Both the position numbers and the translations under genes were made by a program. From contig NC_080727.1 of the NCBI RefSeq assembly GCF_019097595.1, forward strand, positions 8,702,001 through 8,766,000: a DNA stretch of 64,000 nucleotides. Reading direction: 5' to 3'. This DNA is from Hemibagrus wyckioides (Eukaryota; Chordata; Actinopteri; Siluriformes; Bagridae). Positions within the stretch are counted from its first letter, which is position 1, and the number at the start of each line of letters is the position of its first letter. Of the stretch, positions 46,920-58,992 are shown in pieces. The notes below the pieces were generated by a model. That model was given only the letters and a program-made list of their open reading frames with translations, had not been told where the DNA came from and made no database searches.

Positions 46920-48477
46920 TGTTACATCACCCACCGTTTGCCCTTTGTTCCACCAGAGGGAGCCCTCATCCGAATATTCTGGTTTACGGATGTTCACTTT
47001 CGGTTTCCACTTTCACATTCACGGACATTTAAACAGTGTGCACACCACGAATCAACGCAAAGTATTGTTAGTTTTTCTATGTACCAAGCCATTTGTGTTG
47101 CCATTGTTTCTCTGCCTTTGTGTATGACCGTTTGCTCTGTTTTTTGGATTATTGCCTTTGTCTTTGCCTTTGTTGGATTTGTTAGCCATGCGGACTGTGT
47201 TTTGTGGATTTATTAAAGTTGCCACCTACACTGCAAATGGATCCAGCTAATCCTTTGTTGCAGGATAATTTGTTACATGGATCCAGCGGATGTGGCACAA
47301 CTCCAAGCCATTGTAGCACAACAGAGACAAGCACTAGCAGCTTACCAACAGCAGCTGACAACCCTCCAGGACACCAACAATCAACTCTGGCCAAAACGCA
47401 TGGTGCTGCCTGAGAAGTTTGATGGCTCCGCGGACCACTGCAAGGGATTCTAGGGCCCTAGATTGGGCAGCGGCCATGTAAAATGGGCAAGTTCAAGCCT
47501 CCTACAGCCACTGTTTTTGAACATCTGGCAGGGGGCCGTGACATACGTGAGCCTTACCTCCAGCTACCACCCCAATCTAACGACCAGGTGGATCTACAGA
47601 CATATTGCAGTAGAGGGCAGCAACATTGAAGTGAGTTTCTTCCATGGGCCAAGTACGCCAAAAACTCACTCACGGATCACAGACTCCTTTCCATTGCGTG
47701 CTCGGATACCAGCTACCTTTGTTTCCCTGGTCAGGGGAACCATCAGATGTCCCTGCCATCAATGACTGGTTCCGGTGTAATGAAGAGGTCTGGGAGAGCG
47801 CCCATTGTACCTCCAGAGGGCGGTTTGCAGCCAAAGCATCCAGGCCGACCAAGGAGGTGCCCACACCCATCGTATGGCTCTCCACAAAGAATCTCCGTCT
47901 GAGACTACCTTGTTGAAAACTAAGCCCAAGATACATCGGTCCCTTCCAGGTCTTACATCAGGTTAAACCTGTGACTTACCTCCTTCAACTGCCAGCCCGC
48001 TATCGGATTTCACCCACGTTCCATGCCCCCCTCCTCAAACCAGCCCAGGCCAGGGCCCCTGCAGAGGACAGTACTGTGACGCCGCCACCACCCACTGAAG
48101 TAGATGAGTCCCCAGCCTACTTGGTACACTCGATTCTCGAATTCCCGAAGGAGGAGGGGTTGCCTTCAGTATGACATTCTGGATCCGATACTCACCACTG
48201 AATTTCACCGGGCTCATCCAGAACCGCGAGGACACCTGTGTAGAAGAATACCAGGATGTCTTCCAGGAAGGGGGGAATTCTGTTATATCACCTGCAGTTT
48301 GCCCTCCAGTCCACCAGAGGGAACCCTCACCCGAATATTAGAACTTCCGGTTTACGGAAGTTCACTTCTGGATGCACTTCCGCATTCACGAACACGAACT
48401 GCTTTCTGCCTTGCTGTTTTGTGGATATATTAGTTGCCACCTACACTGCAAATGGATCCAGCCAATCCTTCGTTACA
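46920..48477 (+). mobile_element. Ty3/gypsy-type LTR retrotransposon with large internal deletion
   Basis: Two related terminal repeats start 'tgttacatcaccc' at 46920 and 'tgttatatcacctgc' at 48281. Both contain 'ccaccagaggga.ccctca..cgaatatt' and end near 'ggatccagc.aatccttcgttaca'. After the left LTR a gag-like start at 47277 reads MDPADVAQLQAIVAQQRQAL. Protease, reverse transcriptase and RNase H are missing. The integrase C-terminal/GPF-type region survives near 47930-48060 ([20 protein letters not shown], then [15 protein letters not shown]) with a chromodomain-like end. Stops and shifts make it inactive. The LTRs differ by indels, so it is old. Confidence 0.82.
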
Positions 48478-48643
48478 GAGACTTAGGTGTTACTAACTTA
48501 GGTGTTAGGTTTAAAGGGCTATTTTAATGTACTGATCTTGTATTATTAGATAATGTTTTTGTCTCATGCTAAATAAAGGAGATGCACCACTAACCTTTTA
48601 ATTTTACTTTCCTCATTGTAATAAGAGGATTATGGACTGCAAC

Positions 48644-49510
48644 TAGGGCTGGGCGATCTGGCAAAATATCTCATCACGATTTTTTTCCCCCATATTGGTC
48701 GATCTCGATTTTTTTCGATCTATCTTTTCTTTAAAAATAAACAAAGCTTTATAAATAAACATAGTAATACGTACTGTTGGAATAATTAGGATCAAGAGTG
48801 TATCATCTTAATTATTATTATAATAATTAATTAACATGGCTTTGACCATGTTTGCGGCATTGTCAGTTGTTATGCAGACCTCACGATCCTCTGTAAGACC
48901 ACCAAAGAATCTTCCAGCCCCTGGCTTATTATGGCACCAGTATGATCCTCTGGGAAATATAGTTTTTGCAAACACCTGCCCTGTAAAGCCCACATATCGT
49001 CTATGTAATGAATAGTGAGACTTAAATAGAGCTGAGATGTCCGACTGGACCAAATGTCTGTAGTTGTAGCAAAATAGGTTACATTCTGGAGCTCACGTTC
49101 AGGTTTTGCCCGACGTGTATCATATAGGTGAGACAGTGCAGTGTGGGAGAAGTACTTTCTGCCAGGGAGTTCATATCTGCTGTCCAACACTTTGATTCAT
49201 TTTTTTAAACCTGTCCTTTTCCATGTTTATCATAAGGTGTGATGGCAGCAAACGACGACACTATTGACTGCTGGTGTTGTGAAGCACTGCTAGCGCTAGC
49301 AAAGCTAACGTTAGCACTCGCACTGTTAGACGGAAACGAGGAGGTAGCGTTAGCTGCGGTAGAGACAGCATGGCTTTTCATGCTCTCTTTGTGTTCATAA
49401 GGGTGGTATCTTTTGAGGTGATTAAACAGGTTGGTTGTATTACCTGTCTTTAACACTGACCGCTGGCATATTTTACAGACTGGTTTGATCTGCTCCGCGT
49501 CTGTTTTCAA
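48644..49510 (-). mobile_element. hAT-superfamily element, decayed, 5' end not found
   Basis: Minus-strand frames give a BED-type zinc finger at 49510-49205 (CKICQRSVLKTGNTTNLFNH, then LKRYHP) and then transposase parts at 49190-48870 (DSRYELPGRKYF, FATTTDIWSSRT, YLSLTIHYIDDMWALQGRCL) and 48985-48808 (DREVCITTDNAANMVKA, which holds a catalytic-Asp motif). The left edge 'ctagggctgggcgatctggc' is a typical hAT terminal sequence. The C-terminal dimerisation domain is absent, and no matching inverted repeat is seen on the right. Confidence 0.85.
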
Positions 49511-49514
49511 ATAA

Positions 49515-50375
49515 CCAAATCATTTCTATACTACTGAAGTAGCCTGGGAAGTTTTATCAACAATGCCGCTGCCCTGAGAGGGTAAAACGAGTTCACTATC
49601 ACTTGCAGATATCAATATCACTTGCAGATAGACAGCAGCAACATTAATATGTAATTATATGAAAATGTTGATCATTATAATAATAATTGTCTTTCATGCA
49701 TAAACCACCACGCTTAGTTAATGAACAAATTAAAATATTTACATTCCTGGTGCTAATGTTCTGTGCAGCACTAATACCTAAAGTAGATCATTTTTATTCC
49801 TCTAACACTGTATTATAGCAGGGTAGGAAGTATCCTTCTGTGATCCAAAAGGATGGGAAAATTGATGACAATAGATACACTACTTATTTGGTACACAGGA
49901 TGCAAGATTCTCACACAATCTGACAAACATAATTATGTGTGATGTGATAGCCTTGTTCTACCTGTTGCTATTAAAGCATCAAACTGGCTTGCACCACTTG
50001 CTGGTGAAGCGGTCAAGCAGCAGGTGTCGATTATGCATCGATGTTCGATTGCTCTTTCTGTGATCCCTGGATGTGCAACGTTGAATTTCTTGGTGAATTT
50101 GAATCACTGAATTTGTGGAAGCGAAATAATGTCCTGTCAATTATTAAAGGTTGTATTTTAAAAATCTGAATATTTAATATTGAAATTTTAAACAATGCAT
50201 TTTTGCATTTGTAAAAATGCAATGCAATTTTGTGTCTCCACCTGAAAAATTCACAGCTTAATTATGCAACCATGTTGAATTGCAGAGCCTTGAAATGCAA
50301 GCACTGTTAATACAATAGAATTTTTTTCAGTTTCTGCTATTCAGCACCTTTTTTTTGCTTCAAATACTTTTGTCG
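49515..50375. other. Gene-free stretch
   Basis: AT-rich DNA between the hAT remnant and a SINE. I see no gene. Confidence 0.5.
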
Positions 50376-50377
50376 CT

Positions 50378-50562
50378 ATTTTACTTCCATACAGACACCA
50401 AGCAACTTACATTTTTATCACAGTTTTTATATTGCAACTGAGCAGTTGAGGGTTAAGGTCCTTGCTCAGGGGCCTAGCAGTGGCAGATTAATGGACCTAG
50501 GAATCGACCTCGCAACCATACGATTAGTAGTCCTGCACCCTAACCACTCAGCACCCACATCA
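50378..50562 (-). mobile_element. tRNA-type SINE
   Basis: On the minus strand it has a tRNA-like head with an A box ('ggtgctgagtggttagggtg'), a B-box-like 'gaggtcgattcctaggtcc', a central part 'cactgctaggcccctgagca' and a tail resembling L2-type LINE ends ('aaaatgtaagttgcttggtg'). The body is related to the SINE at 22,010. Confidence 0.7.
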
Positions 50563-51054
50563 CATGACTCTTTCTAGGCTGATATAAATCAGGTTCAAAT
50601 AAAAATACAGACAACGGAAAAAACCACCCACCACACCACTACTGGGATTGTAAAACCCAATGACTGAACTCTTTACATTGTTTTTTTTTATTAATACAAA
50701 TTTATAATTAAAATAAAAAAATCTTTGGCTCAAGAGCCACACTGGATTACAAAAAAAGACAGGCCAGTCTCATAGCAGATGGGAGATGGGAGAACTAACA
50801 TAAATTACATGTGAAACCCATTACCTACAAAGTGAAGAAAACTTTTACGCAATTGTATTGGGAACAGTGTTGTTGGTCACCCTTTTATGCCAGGACAGTG
50901 AAGTTTATTAACTTTTCTTTTCTTTGGTTCATTACTTGTTAAAGTAGGGCTCAATGAAATAGCAAACATGACAAATGAATATCTGTGTGTGGAGATGATA
51001 GATTAGTTCTAGTTCTAGTTTTTAAAATCAGATCAGTGAAATAATTTGAAGACT
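50563..51054. other. Gene-free stretch
   Basis: No gene or repeat recognised. Confidence 0.45.
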
Positions 51055-51365
51055 ACAGAAAATCACATACATAAATCAAAACTTGTAAAGCAGTTTTTTT
51101 CTTTGTTCCATGACATATTCTTGAACAAACTCATTACTAAGATGAATCCCTAACAAAATTCTGTTGTTTTCTGTTGGACCAATTCACTGTGAGTTTCTTT
51201 AATTAAAATAAGAGAAATATATATTGCAGGTCATGATTATATTATATTAATTGTTATATTTATGAAGCCAAATCTATGAGCACTGATCCAAACTAGTAAA
51301 ATTACACAAGCAAATGATCCTTATGTGATGGAGAGCAGTAACAACATTGGCACTTGAAAAATAAA
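51055..51365 (-). repeat. Segmental duplication block paired with 42345-42665
   Basis: Same order and orientation as the block downstream of VMO1 copy A, with modest divergence and an AT-rich insertion near 51240-51260. It is about 4.2 kb from the copy B stop, against about 1.1 kb in the A unit. The difference is made up of repeats inserted between. Confidence 0.8.
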
Positions 51366-51404
51366 AATGAGATGTTTTCAAATCTAAGCAGAGCAACTTA
51401 TACA

Positions 51405-52318
51405 TTTACATTTCTGGCATTTGGCAGACGCTCTTATCCAGAACGATGTACAAAAGTGATTTAAGTCTCTATCAATGAATACATTAACACTGGTTCAAGA
51501 GGTCACAGACTTAGGATACCATTAGCCTAAAATTGGGTTTTTTATTTTATTTTATTTATTTTTTTTAAACATATAACAATACATAAACAGGGAAAAATAA
51601 GAGCTAGTTTAACTTCTTCAGGAAAAGGTAGGTCTTCAGAGTCGTTTGAAGACAGTCAGTGACTCGGCTGTTCGGACATCTAGGGTAAGTTCATTCCATC
51701 ACCTCAGTGCCAGAATAGAGAAGAGTCTAGATGAATACCTACCTTTTACCCTGAGAGATGGTGGGACCAGTCGAGCAGTGCTAGTGCATCTGAGGGAGCG
51801 AGGTGCAGTGCAAGGAGTAATAAGATCTTTGAAGTAAGATGGTGCTGGTCCATTTTTGGCTTTGTAGGCAAGCATCAGTGCTTTGAATCTGATGTGTGCA
51901 GCTACCGGAAGCCAGTGGAGGGAACGCAGCATTGGGGTGGTGTTTGAGAACTTAAGCAGGTTAAAAACAAGCTGTGCAGCTGCATTTTGGATCATTTGCA
52001 GTGGACGAATTGCATTCAGAGGAAGACCTGTCAGTAAAGAGTTGCAATAGTCCAGTCTTGAAATAACCAGAGACTGAACAAGCACTTGAGTAGCCTGTGT
52101 GGATAGGAATGGTCGAATCCTTCTAATGTTGTACTCAAGAAACCGACATTAGTGTGTCACATTAGCAACATGGGAGGGAAAGGACAGTTGATTGTCCATG
52201 GTTACTGCAAGGTTGCGAGCAGTGGCTGAAGGGGAGATCATCAAGTTGTTCAGAGATACTGCAAGATCCTGGGCTGGGGATGAATCACCTGGGATGACCA
52301 GCAGTTCAGTTTTGCTGC
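51405..52318 (-). mobile_element. L2-type LINE, 3' fragment
   Basis: The minus-strand frame 52085-51699 reads as the C-terminal reverse-transcriptase region of L2/CR1-group LINEs (VISRLDYCNSLLTGLP, LQMIQNAAAQLV, LRSLHWLPVAAHIRFKALML, APSYFKDLI). Upstream pieces near 52320-52150 (KTELLVIPGDS, LAVTMDNQLSFPSHV) are in a broken frame. The left end 'catttggcagacgctcttat' is the usual L2 3' tail. It is 5'-truncated, as LINE insertions often are. Confidence 0.85.
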
Positions 52319-52770
52319 ACTGTAAAAAAAAAAAAAAAAATCCGTAAATTTTACGGTAAAATACTGCCATCTGGGTTGCCAGAATTTTACCGTAAATTGT
52401 ACGGTGACACTGTTCACCACTTTATGGAATGCTTTATTAGCAACCGTAAATTTCACAGTTGAGACCTGTTGTTTGTTTACAACAAATTACTGTTAAAAAA
52501 CAGACAGAATGTAAACCTGTTTACAGTAAACTACTGTAAAATAACAAATAAACTGTAAACCTAATTACAGTCTTTCTCAGATAAAAACCACAATACAACC
52601 GTATATCATATTATGGTATTTTATTGTAAAGTTCAAATTTACGGTAAATTACTGGCAGCTGTGGTTTTCAGAATTTTACCGTAAAAAATACAGTACAACA
52701 CATTACAGTTGGTTTGCCTAGATTTTACTGTCAACAACTTTTTATGATAAATTACTACGTGAATAAAGTA
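52319..52770. repeat. Palindrome-rich 'TTTACGGTAAA' repeat
   Basis: 'cactgtaaa' plus a poly-A run opens a stretch in which 'aaattttacggtaaaat', 'gaattttaccgtaaa' and 'ctgtaaa' words recur in both orientations, closing with 'tacactgtaaacc' near 52770. It looks like a non-autonomous DNA transposon common in fish. I cannot name its superfamily. Confidence 0.6.
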
Positions 52771-53904
52771 CACTGTAAACCAAGGCACAAAAATATCATT
52801 GTCAGACTAAAGCAAGAAAACATGTACATATTCAGTGTTAAAAACAGTTTGAATTGATCAAATACCTTGTCCAATACTCACAAATTAGTAATGAAATCTT
52901 GAAAAAACAGCATATGTCCATATGATAGATAATCCATGGTGAAATAAACAAACATTATGTATCAGGGCTTACTTGCCCTGGTTGAACAAGAGGAATAAGT
53001 CACTGACTCCAGACTTGTGTGAAGACATGGGATAGACTTGGACATGATGTTTGAGAAACTCGAAGCTACAGCATGTACTGTCACTAGTTCAGCTTGAGGA
53101 CTTGCATGTTGTCCACTGTGGGCTGATATGGTCCTCTCTGCAGCCAGAAAACATACACAAAGCAAATGTTAGATTGATGCCTACAGAGAGATAAACAGCC
53201 TTCTAGTTATTAAATAAGTGGTTCAAATATGTTAAACTTTGCTCCAATGAATTATACATTAATGAAGGCAATATTTATTAATTAATTAAATAATAAATAT
53301 AGTTTTGCAGGTTATTTTTTATAACTGATGGTCTCCGGGAGAAAGTTCTTATTTCAGAAACATTTCATATATATCATCATAAGCATTTATTTTATGTCTG
53401 TTGACATGAAGTCTAAACACAGTTGCCTCCACTGAAGCAATCAGTAATCAAATTTACTACAACACTGACCAGTAACCAGTCAAATGTACAACCACTTACC
53501 AATATTTATCCTCGACAAGACCAGCATCTGATCAAAAGGGGGGATTTGTAGAACAGGAAGGAGATTGATGAGGTCCATTTCAAGAACAACTGCTGGCAGA
53601 TGACAGCAACAAAGACAGTAAGAAATATATATTGCCTTAACTGAATGTAAAATCATCTAAAGCATCTTTATGTAAGTTGTAAATTAAAGTCAAATGGCTA
53701 TATTAAAAAAATAAATGGCTCAACAAGTGCCTCACCTGGTAGAGGTACAGCGTACCACATACTGTTATTCAGGCAGTCAAGCTTCAGTTCCAGCTTAAGC
53801 CCTTTGCTGCAAATCATCCCATCTCACTCCACTGTGTTTTTACTGAAACTGTCCAAAAAAGCAAAAATGCCAAAAAAGAATTACAATATTTAAAGTACAC
53901 GAAA
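52771..53904. other. Unassigned stretch
   Basis: I see no gene I can name. Minus-strand exon-like pieces (53165-52962 and around 53600-53520) might belong to a longer version of the preceding transposon, but no family motif is visible. Confidence 0.35.
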
Positions 53905-54185
53905 GGCGGCACGGTGGCTTAGTGGTTAGCACGTTCGCCTCACACTTCCAGCATCGAGTCTTGCTCCCGCTCACTGTGTGTGTGGAGTTTGCATGTTCTC
54001 CCTGTGCTTGATAGGTTTCCACCGGGTGCTCCAGGTTCGTCTCACAGTCCAAAGACATGCTTCTAGGCTGATTGGAGTCTCCAAATTGCCTGTAGTGTGT
54101 GATTGAATGAGTGTGTGTGTGCCTGGTGATGAGTTGGCACTCTGTCCAGGGTGTATCCTGCCTTGATGCCCAAGACCCCATGACC
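53905..54185 (+). mobile_element. tRNA-type SINE with common teleost 3' module
   Basis: A head 'ggcggcacggtggcttagtg' with A box 'tggcttagtggttagcacg' and a damaged B box is followed by 'gtggagtttgcatgttctcc', 'cacagtccaaagacatgc' and the 3' module 'ctgtccagggtgtatcctgc', then poly-A. It is a degenerate but full-length copy. The tRNA likeness does not indicate a tRNA gene. Confidence 0.75.
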
Positions 54186-54189
54186 CGAG

Positions 54190-55600
54190 TACAAAAAAAA
54201 AAAATACAAAAAAGTGGTTTGCTTCTTGGAGTTTAAAATCTCACCATTTTCCTGGGTGTCACTGTGGGCAGCCAGTTGTTTACTCCAAGTCTATAACCTC
54301 TAAGGAGTGAAACACTTCAACTTCTTTTTATTTTAATAATAAAATAAATATATAATAATAAAATAATTTAGTCGTACTATTCCACTGTTAGTCATATTAT
54401 CACTTATTTAAAAAAAAATCAAAACTGTGTTTCCTTCAAGTGTGTATGCGGGACTCTGGACAAACGAGTGTGTGTTGGTCCGTAAACTTTTGAAAAGCAT
54501 GTGACTTGTGGCTGGGCTCTGATTGGCTTGTTTCAAATTGTCCTTGAACCCTGCCAGTTTTCTTAGTGAATCAATTTTTTTTAATATATTTAAGGTAGTT
54601 AAATATACTTAATATATTTAAGGTATAAGGTAGCTGTAATGTTTAATCTATATAATGTTACATGATTGACTAATTTGATAAATGCATAAATATACAAGTG
54701 TTCCTAACAATGTGGTGAGTGAATGTATACTGTATAAAGCTGGGAAAGTATTACTAATTAAGCACTGAGAGGGAGATCTCTTTTATAACGTTAACTGAGG
54801 TTTGTTGCATGGAAACAGTTTCGTTATGGTTATTAATTGTGTCATATCTTAATAAGATAACTACGTGTCAGACTAGACACTATGGGAACATGAATATGTA
54901 CCGCAGGGCCGTGAGAACAGAACAGCGTCTATGAAAGCAGCGCATCGGCTAGCCCTGTAGGACTTCAGACCCACAATTTATGTGCAATGTGAAATGAGGG
55001 CCTTCCCACATACCACAAGCAGGACTGCCATCTAGAACCTTGCCCTAACCTGTAACAGTGGGACCCAAGATGAGGAACCGGGGGCTTGTCCACATAGGAA
55101 GGATACATTTTCAGCCAGAGCTAAAATGATCTTATGTGCAGCAGACCCTAAAGGAATAAAAAAAAATAAAAACTGCAAGGGAGGTTGGTCCTCACCATAG
55201 CGGAAGGAATAAGCTATCTTATAACAAGAGATAGTGAATAACTATCTCCAACAGCTCCAATTCCTGCTAACTCAGCCTGTGACCTTCATGACTGAAGCCA
55301 GCGTGCTTCACAGGACTCCAACCATGCGGTTCAGGAGCTTGGCTGGAAATACATCCATGTAAGTGCCGATTGAGCTTAATGACAGCACGATAAATAACCT
55401 TCAACAGCATGATTGCCACTGAATGTTCCTCTTAGGAAAGCAATTCAGTGGCAGACCGCCTATCATTGGCCACATTTAGCTTCTCAGTGTCTGATGTGGA
55501 CAAAAATAATTCCTCGTTCTGCTCAGGAATACACAGGACTCTTAATATGTTCAGCTTGGCTGAAATGCAGTGTTGAGTTCCCTCGAAAGGGAACTCATTA
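54190..55600. other. Gene-free stretch downstream of VMO1 copy B
   Basis: 54,770-54,860 still aligns loosely with the copy A flank at 43,385-43,470 ('gtttgttgc.tggaaa'), so it belongs to the duplicated unit. From about 54,900 to 55,590 lies sequence without a counterpart there, ending in a near-palindrome 'gttccctcgaaagggaac' (55577-55594), probably an inserted unclassified element that replaced the copy B 3' UTR. Confidence 0.45.
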
Positions 55601-55608
55601 AATTTACC

Positions 55609-58600
55609 TTAATCACAGCAGTAAAAGATGACATCATTAAGAGCGGTGTTGTCTCCTGAGTGTTGTGGTATCTCCACGCTTGTTTTGAGCCCACAAATCC
55701 CTGTTCTAGCACACATTCCACTCCATCCACCCCATTCTCCCCAGGACATGCCACTGCCGGTCAAGTATTCCCCTCCAGTGCATAAGAACCTAGGAGGTTT
55801 TTGTTTGTTTGTTTGTTTAAAAAAGCACTCTGCATTATTCTTTTTAGCTATATCTATTTATGAAAGTCACTGGAGATGACAACAGCTACAACATATTTAA
55901 AAATCAGCTTTTATGATCGATAATCAGTTTATAAATTTACTTTTAAAGCACTATTAGCAATTTATTAATACAGTTATAAGACTTTATATATACAGTCTTC
56001 AAATAAAGTGTTATTTTTTATGTTTCTTTTATTTTATTACATTTTATGCATCCATTACAACCTTATGTTGTTAGCAGCAGTATCATCACCTCGTCCTTGA
56101 CTGGATTCTACACGCAGCTGAAATGCCTGCAGCACTCCTTCTGAGCACCAAATGTTCTGTGTCCAAGACCCCCAGCTTAAAGAAAAGAATAAATAATAAT
56201 AACAACTGGTCCCACAAACTAGTGGCTCAAAATTTAGAATTAAGCATGTTCAGATGATTGACTTTTTATTTAATCTTACATACTTATTACAGTGAGGGAA
56301 AAAATTATTTGATCCCCTGCTGATTTTGTACGTTTGCCCACTGACAAAGAAATGATCAGTCTGTAATTTTAATGGTAGGTGTATTTGAACAGTGAGAGAC
56401 AGAATAACAACAAAAAGATCCAGAAAAACGCATTTCAGAAAAGTTCTACATTGATTTGCATTTTAATGAGTGAAATAAGTATTTGATCCCCTATCAATCA
56501 GAAAGATTTCTGGCTCCCAGGTGTCTTTTATACAGGTAAGGAGCTGAGATTACAGTAGGAGCACTCTCGGGGAGTGCTCTTAATCTCAGCTAGTTAACTG
56601 TATGAAAGACACCTGTCCACAGAAGGAAGCAATCAATCAGATTCCAAACTCTGCATCATGGCCAAGACCAAAGAGCTTTCCTTGGATGTCAGGGACAAGA
56701 TTGTAGACCTACACAAGGCTGGAATGAGCTACAAGACCATCGCCAAGCAGCTTGGTGAGAAGGTGACAACAGTTGGTGCAATTATTCCCAAATGGAAGAA
56801 ACACAAAAGGAATGTCAATCTTCCTCGGTCTGGGGCTCCATGCAAGATCTCACCTCATGGAGTTTCAGTGATCATGAGAACGGTGAGGAATCAGCCCAGA
56901 ATTACACTGGAGGATTTTCTCAATGATCTCAAGGCAGCTGGGACCATAGTCACCAAGAAAACAATTGGTAACACACTATGCTGTGAAAGACTGAAATCCA
57001 GTAACGCCCACAAGGTCCCCCTGCTAAAGAAAGCACATGTACAGGCTCATCTGAAGTTTGCCAGTGAACATCTGAATGATTCAGAGGAGAACTGGGTGAA
57101 AGTGTTGTGGTCAAATGAGACCAAAATCCAGCTCTTTGGCATCAACTCAACTCGCCGTGTTTAGAGGAGGAGGAATGCTGCCTATGACCCCAAGTACACC
57201 ATCCCCAGGTGACAGGACAACTGCACCGCATCAAAGGGACGATGGACGGGGCCATGTACCGTTAAATCTTGGATGAGAACCTCCTTCCCTCAGCCAGGGA
57301 ATTGAAAATGGGTCATGGATGGATATTCCAGCCTGACAATGACCCAAAACACACGGCCAAGGCAACAAAGGAGTGGTTCAAAAAGAAGCACATGAAGGTC
57401 CTGTAGTGGTCTAGCCAGTCTCCAGATCTTAATCCCATAGAAAATCTGTGGAGGGAGCTGAAGGGTCAGCCAGAAAACCTTAATGACTTGGAGAAGATCT
57501 GCAAAGAGGAGTGGGCCCAAATTCCTTGAGATGTGAGATGTGTGCAAACCTGGTGGCCAACTACAAGAAATGTCTGACGTCTGTGATTGCCAGCAAGGGT
57601 TTGCCACCAAGTACTAAGTCATGTTTTGCAAAGGCGTCAAATACTTATTTCACTCAATAAAATGCAAATCAATGTAGAACTTTTTTGAAATGCGTTTTTC
57701 TGGATTTTTTTGTTGTTATTCTGTCTCTCACTGTTCAGATAAACCTACCATTAAAATTACAGACTGATCATTTCTTTGTCAGTGGGCAAACGTACAAAAT
57801 CAGCAGGGGATCAAATAATTTTTTCCCTCACTGTATGTGAGGAATTAAAACATGTTTGGTGTTAAAGTGACACTAAGGTATAAGATAATGTCAGGGTGAA
57901 CATAGAGTAGGCCAACTCTTAGAGACATCTTAGGAACCAATCAGTTTGTTTTGTCATCAACAAATAATAATAACTTCACTAACCATGCAGTTAGGTAGCT
58001 TTCTGTTTAAGTTGTTAAGTTCTGTTAAGTTCACAACTTTTAATTCTTCCATTAATAACACTTTTTCACATCAGTGAAATTGATAGATGAAACAGACCTG
58101 CTTATTTAAAAAAAAACCCGAAAAACAACTGTAATGATGTGATACTACTACAGCTACAACTACAACTGATGTGACACTACATCCTCCAAATACAAACAAA
58201 GCACAGATACACAAGAGAGTTATAGTGCAATCTGTGAACTGCAGAGTGAAGTCATGTGTAATACAATGTGTTTACATACATATTCATAATTAAGGTTTTT
58301 ACATTAAAAAAGCTGAGACTTGAAGGCTCTTACTATTCAACTATTTAACAGTCAGAATATAATGCTTAGCCAGTTAACCCAGGCACTACCTTGCTAGTAT
58401 ATTAACATTAACATCAACATTAACATTAATGTACTTGCTATCTACCTTATATCATGCATGTTATGAATGATAATTACCCTATGGTTTGTGCTGCCATTGT
58501 ATGATATTGTTCTTCAACTTGATGTTTTGTTATATGCAGAACATTTAAGGTTGCTTCAGGACAATAAGAATTGTTTTCTGTTTTTTTTTGTACTTAAGAA

Positions 58601-58854
58601 ATTGCTTTTCTAAACATAACCTTCAAGCATCCACTATGCCTTTTTTTTTTCAGTTAAATGAAAACAGTAAAATAAAATCATGGATTTTGTTTGCATTTGA
58701 AACTTTACCTGCCGGTATCAGATTGGACTGTAGAATAGGGCTGAGGATCCTTTGTGGAGCCCATGGGTTTAGTGCAGTGAAGGGCAATTCCGTTTAGGGC
58801 TGTGTCATCCCCAAATCCTAGTGACTCTTCAACCTGGAAGACAAGTGAAACATC

Positions 58855-58938
<84 letters not shown>

Positions 58939-58939
58939 A

Positions 58940-58992
<53 letters not shown>

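Noticed and set aside
51646..51837. A short plus-strand frame resembling a conserved peptide
   Set aside because: It is the complement of the L2 reverse-transcriptase end that reads clearly on the minus strand.
53905..53975. A tRNA gene
   Set aside because: A-box-like and B-box-like words are present, but the acceptor stem does not pair, the B box is damaged and a SINE body follows. It is a SINE head.
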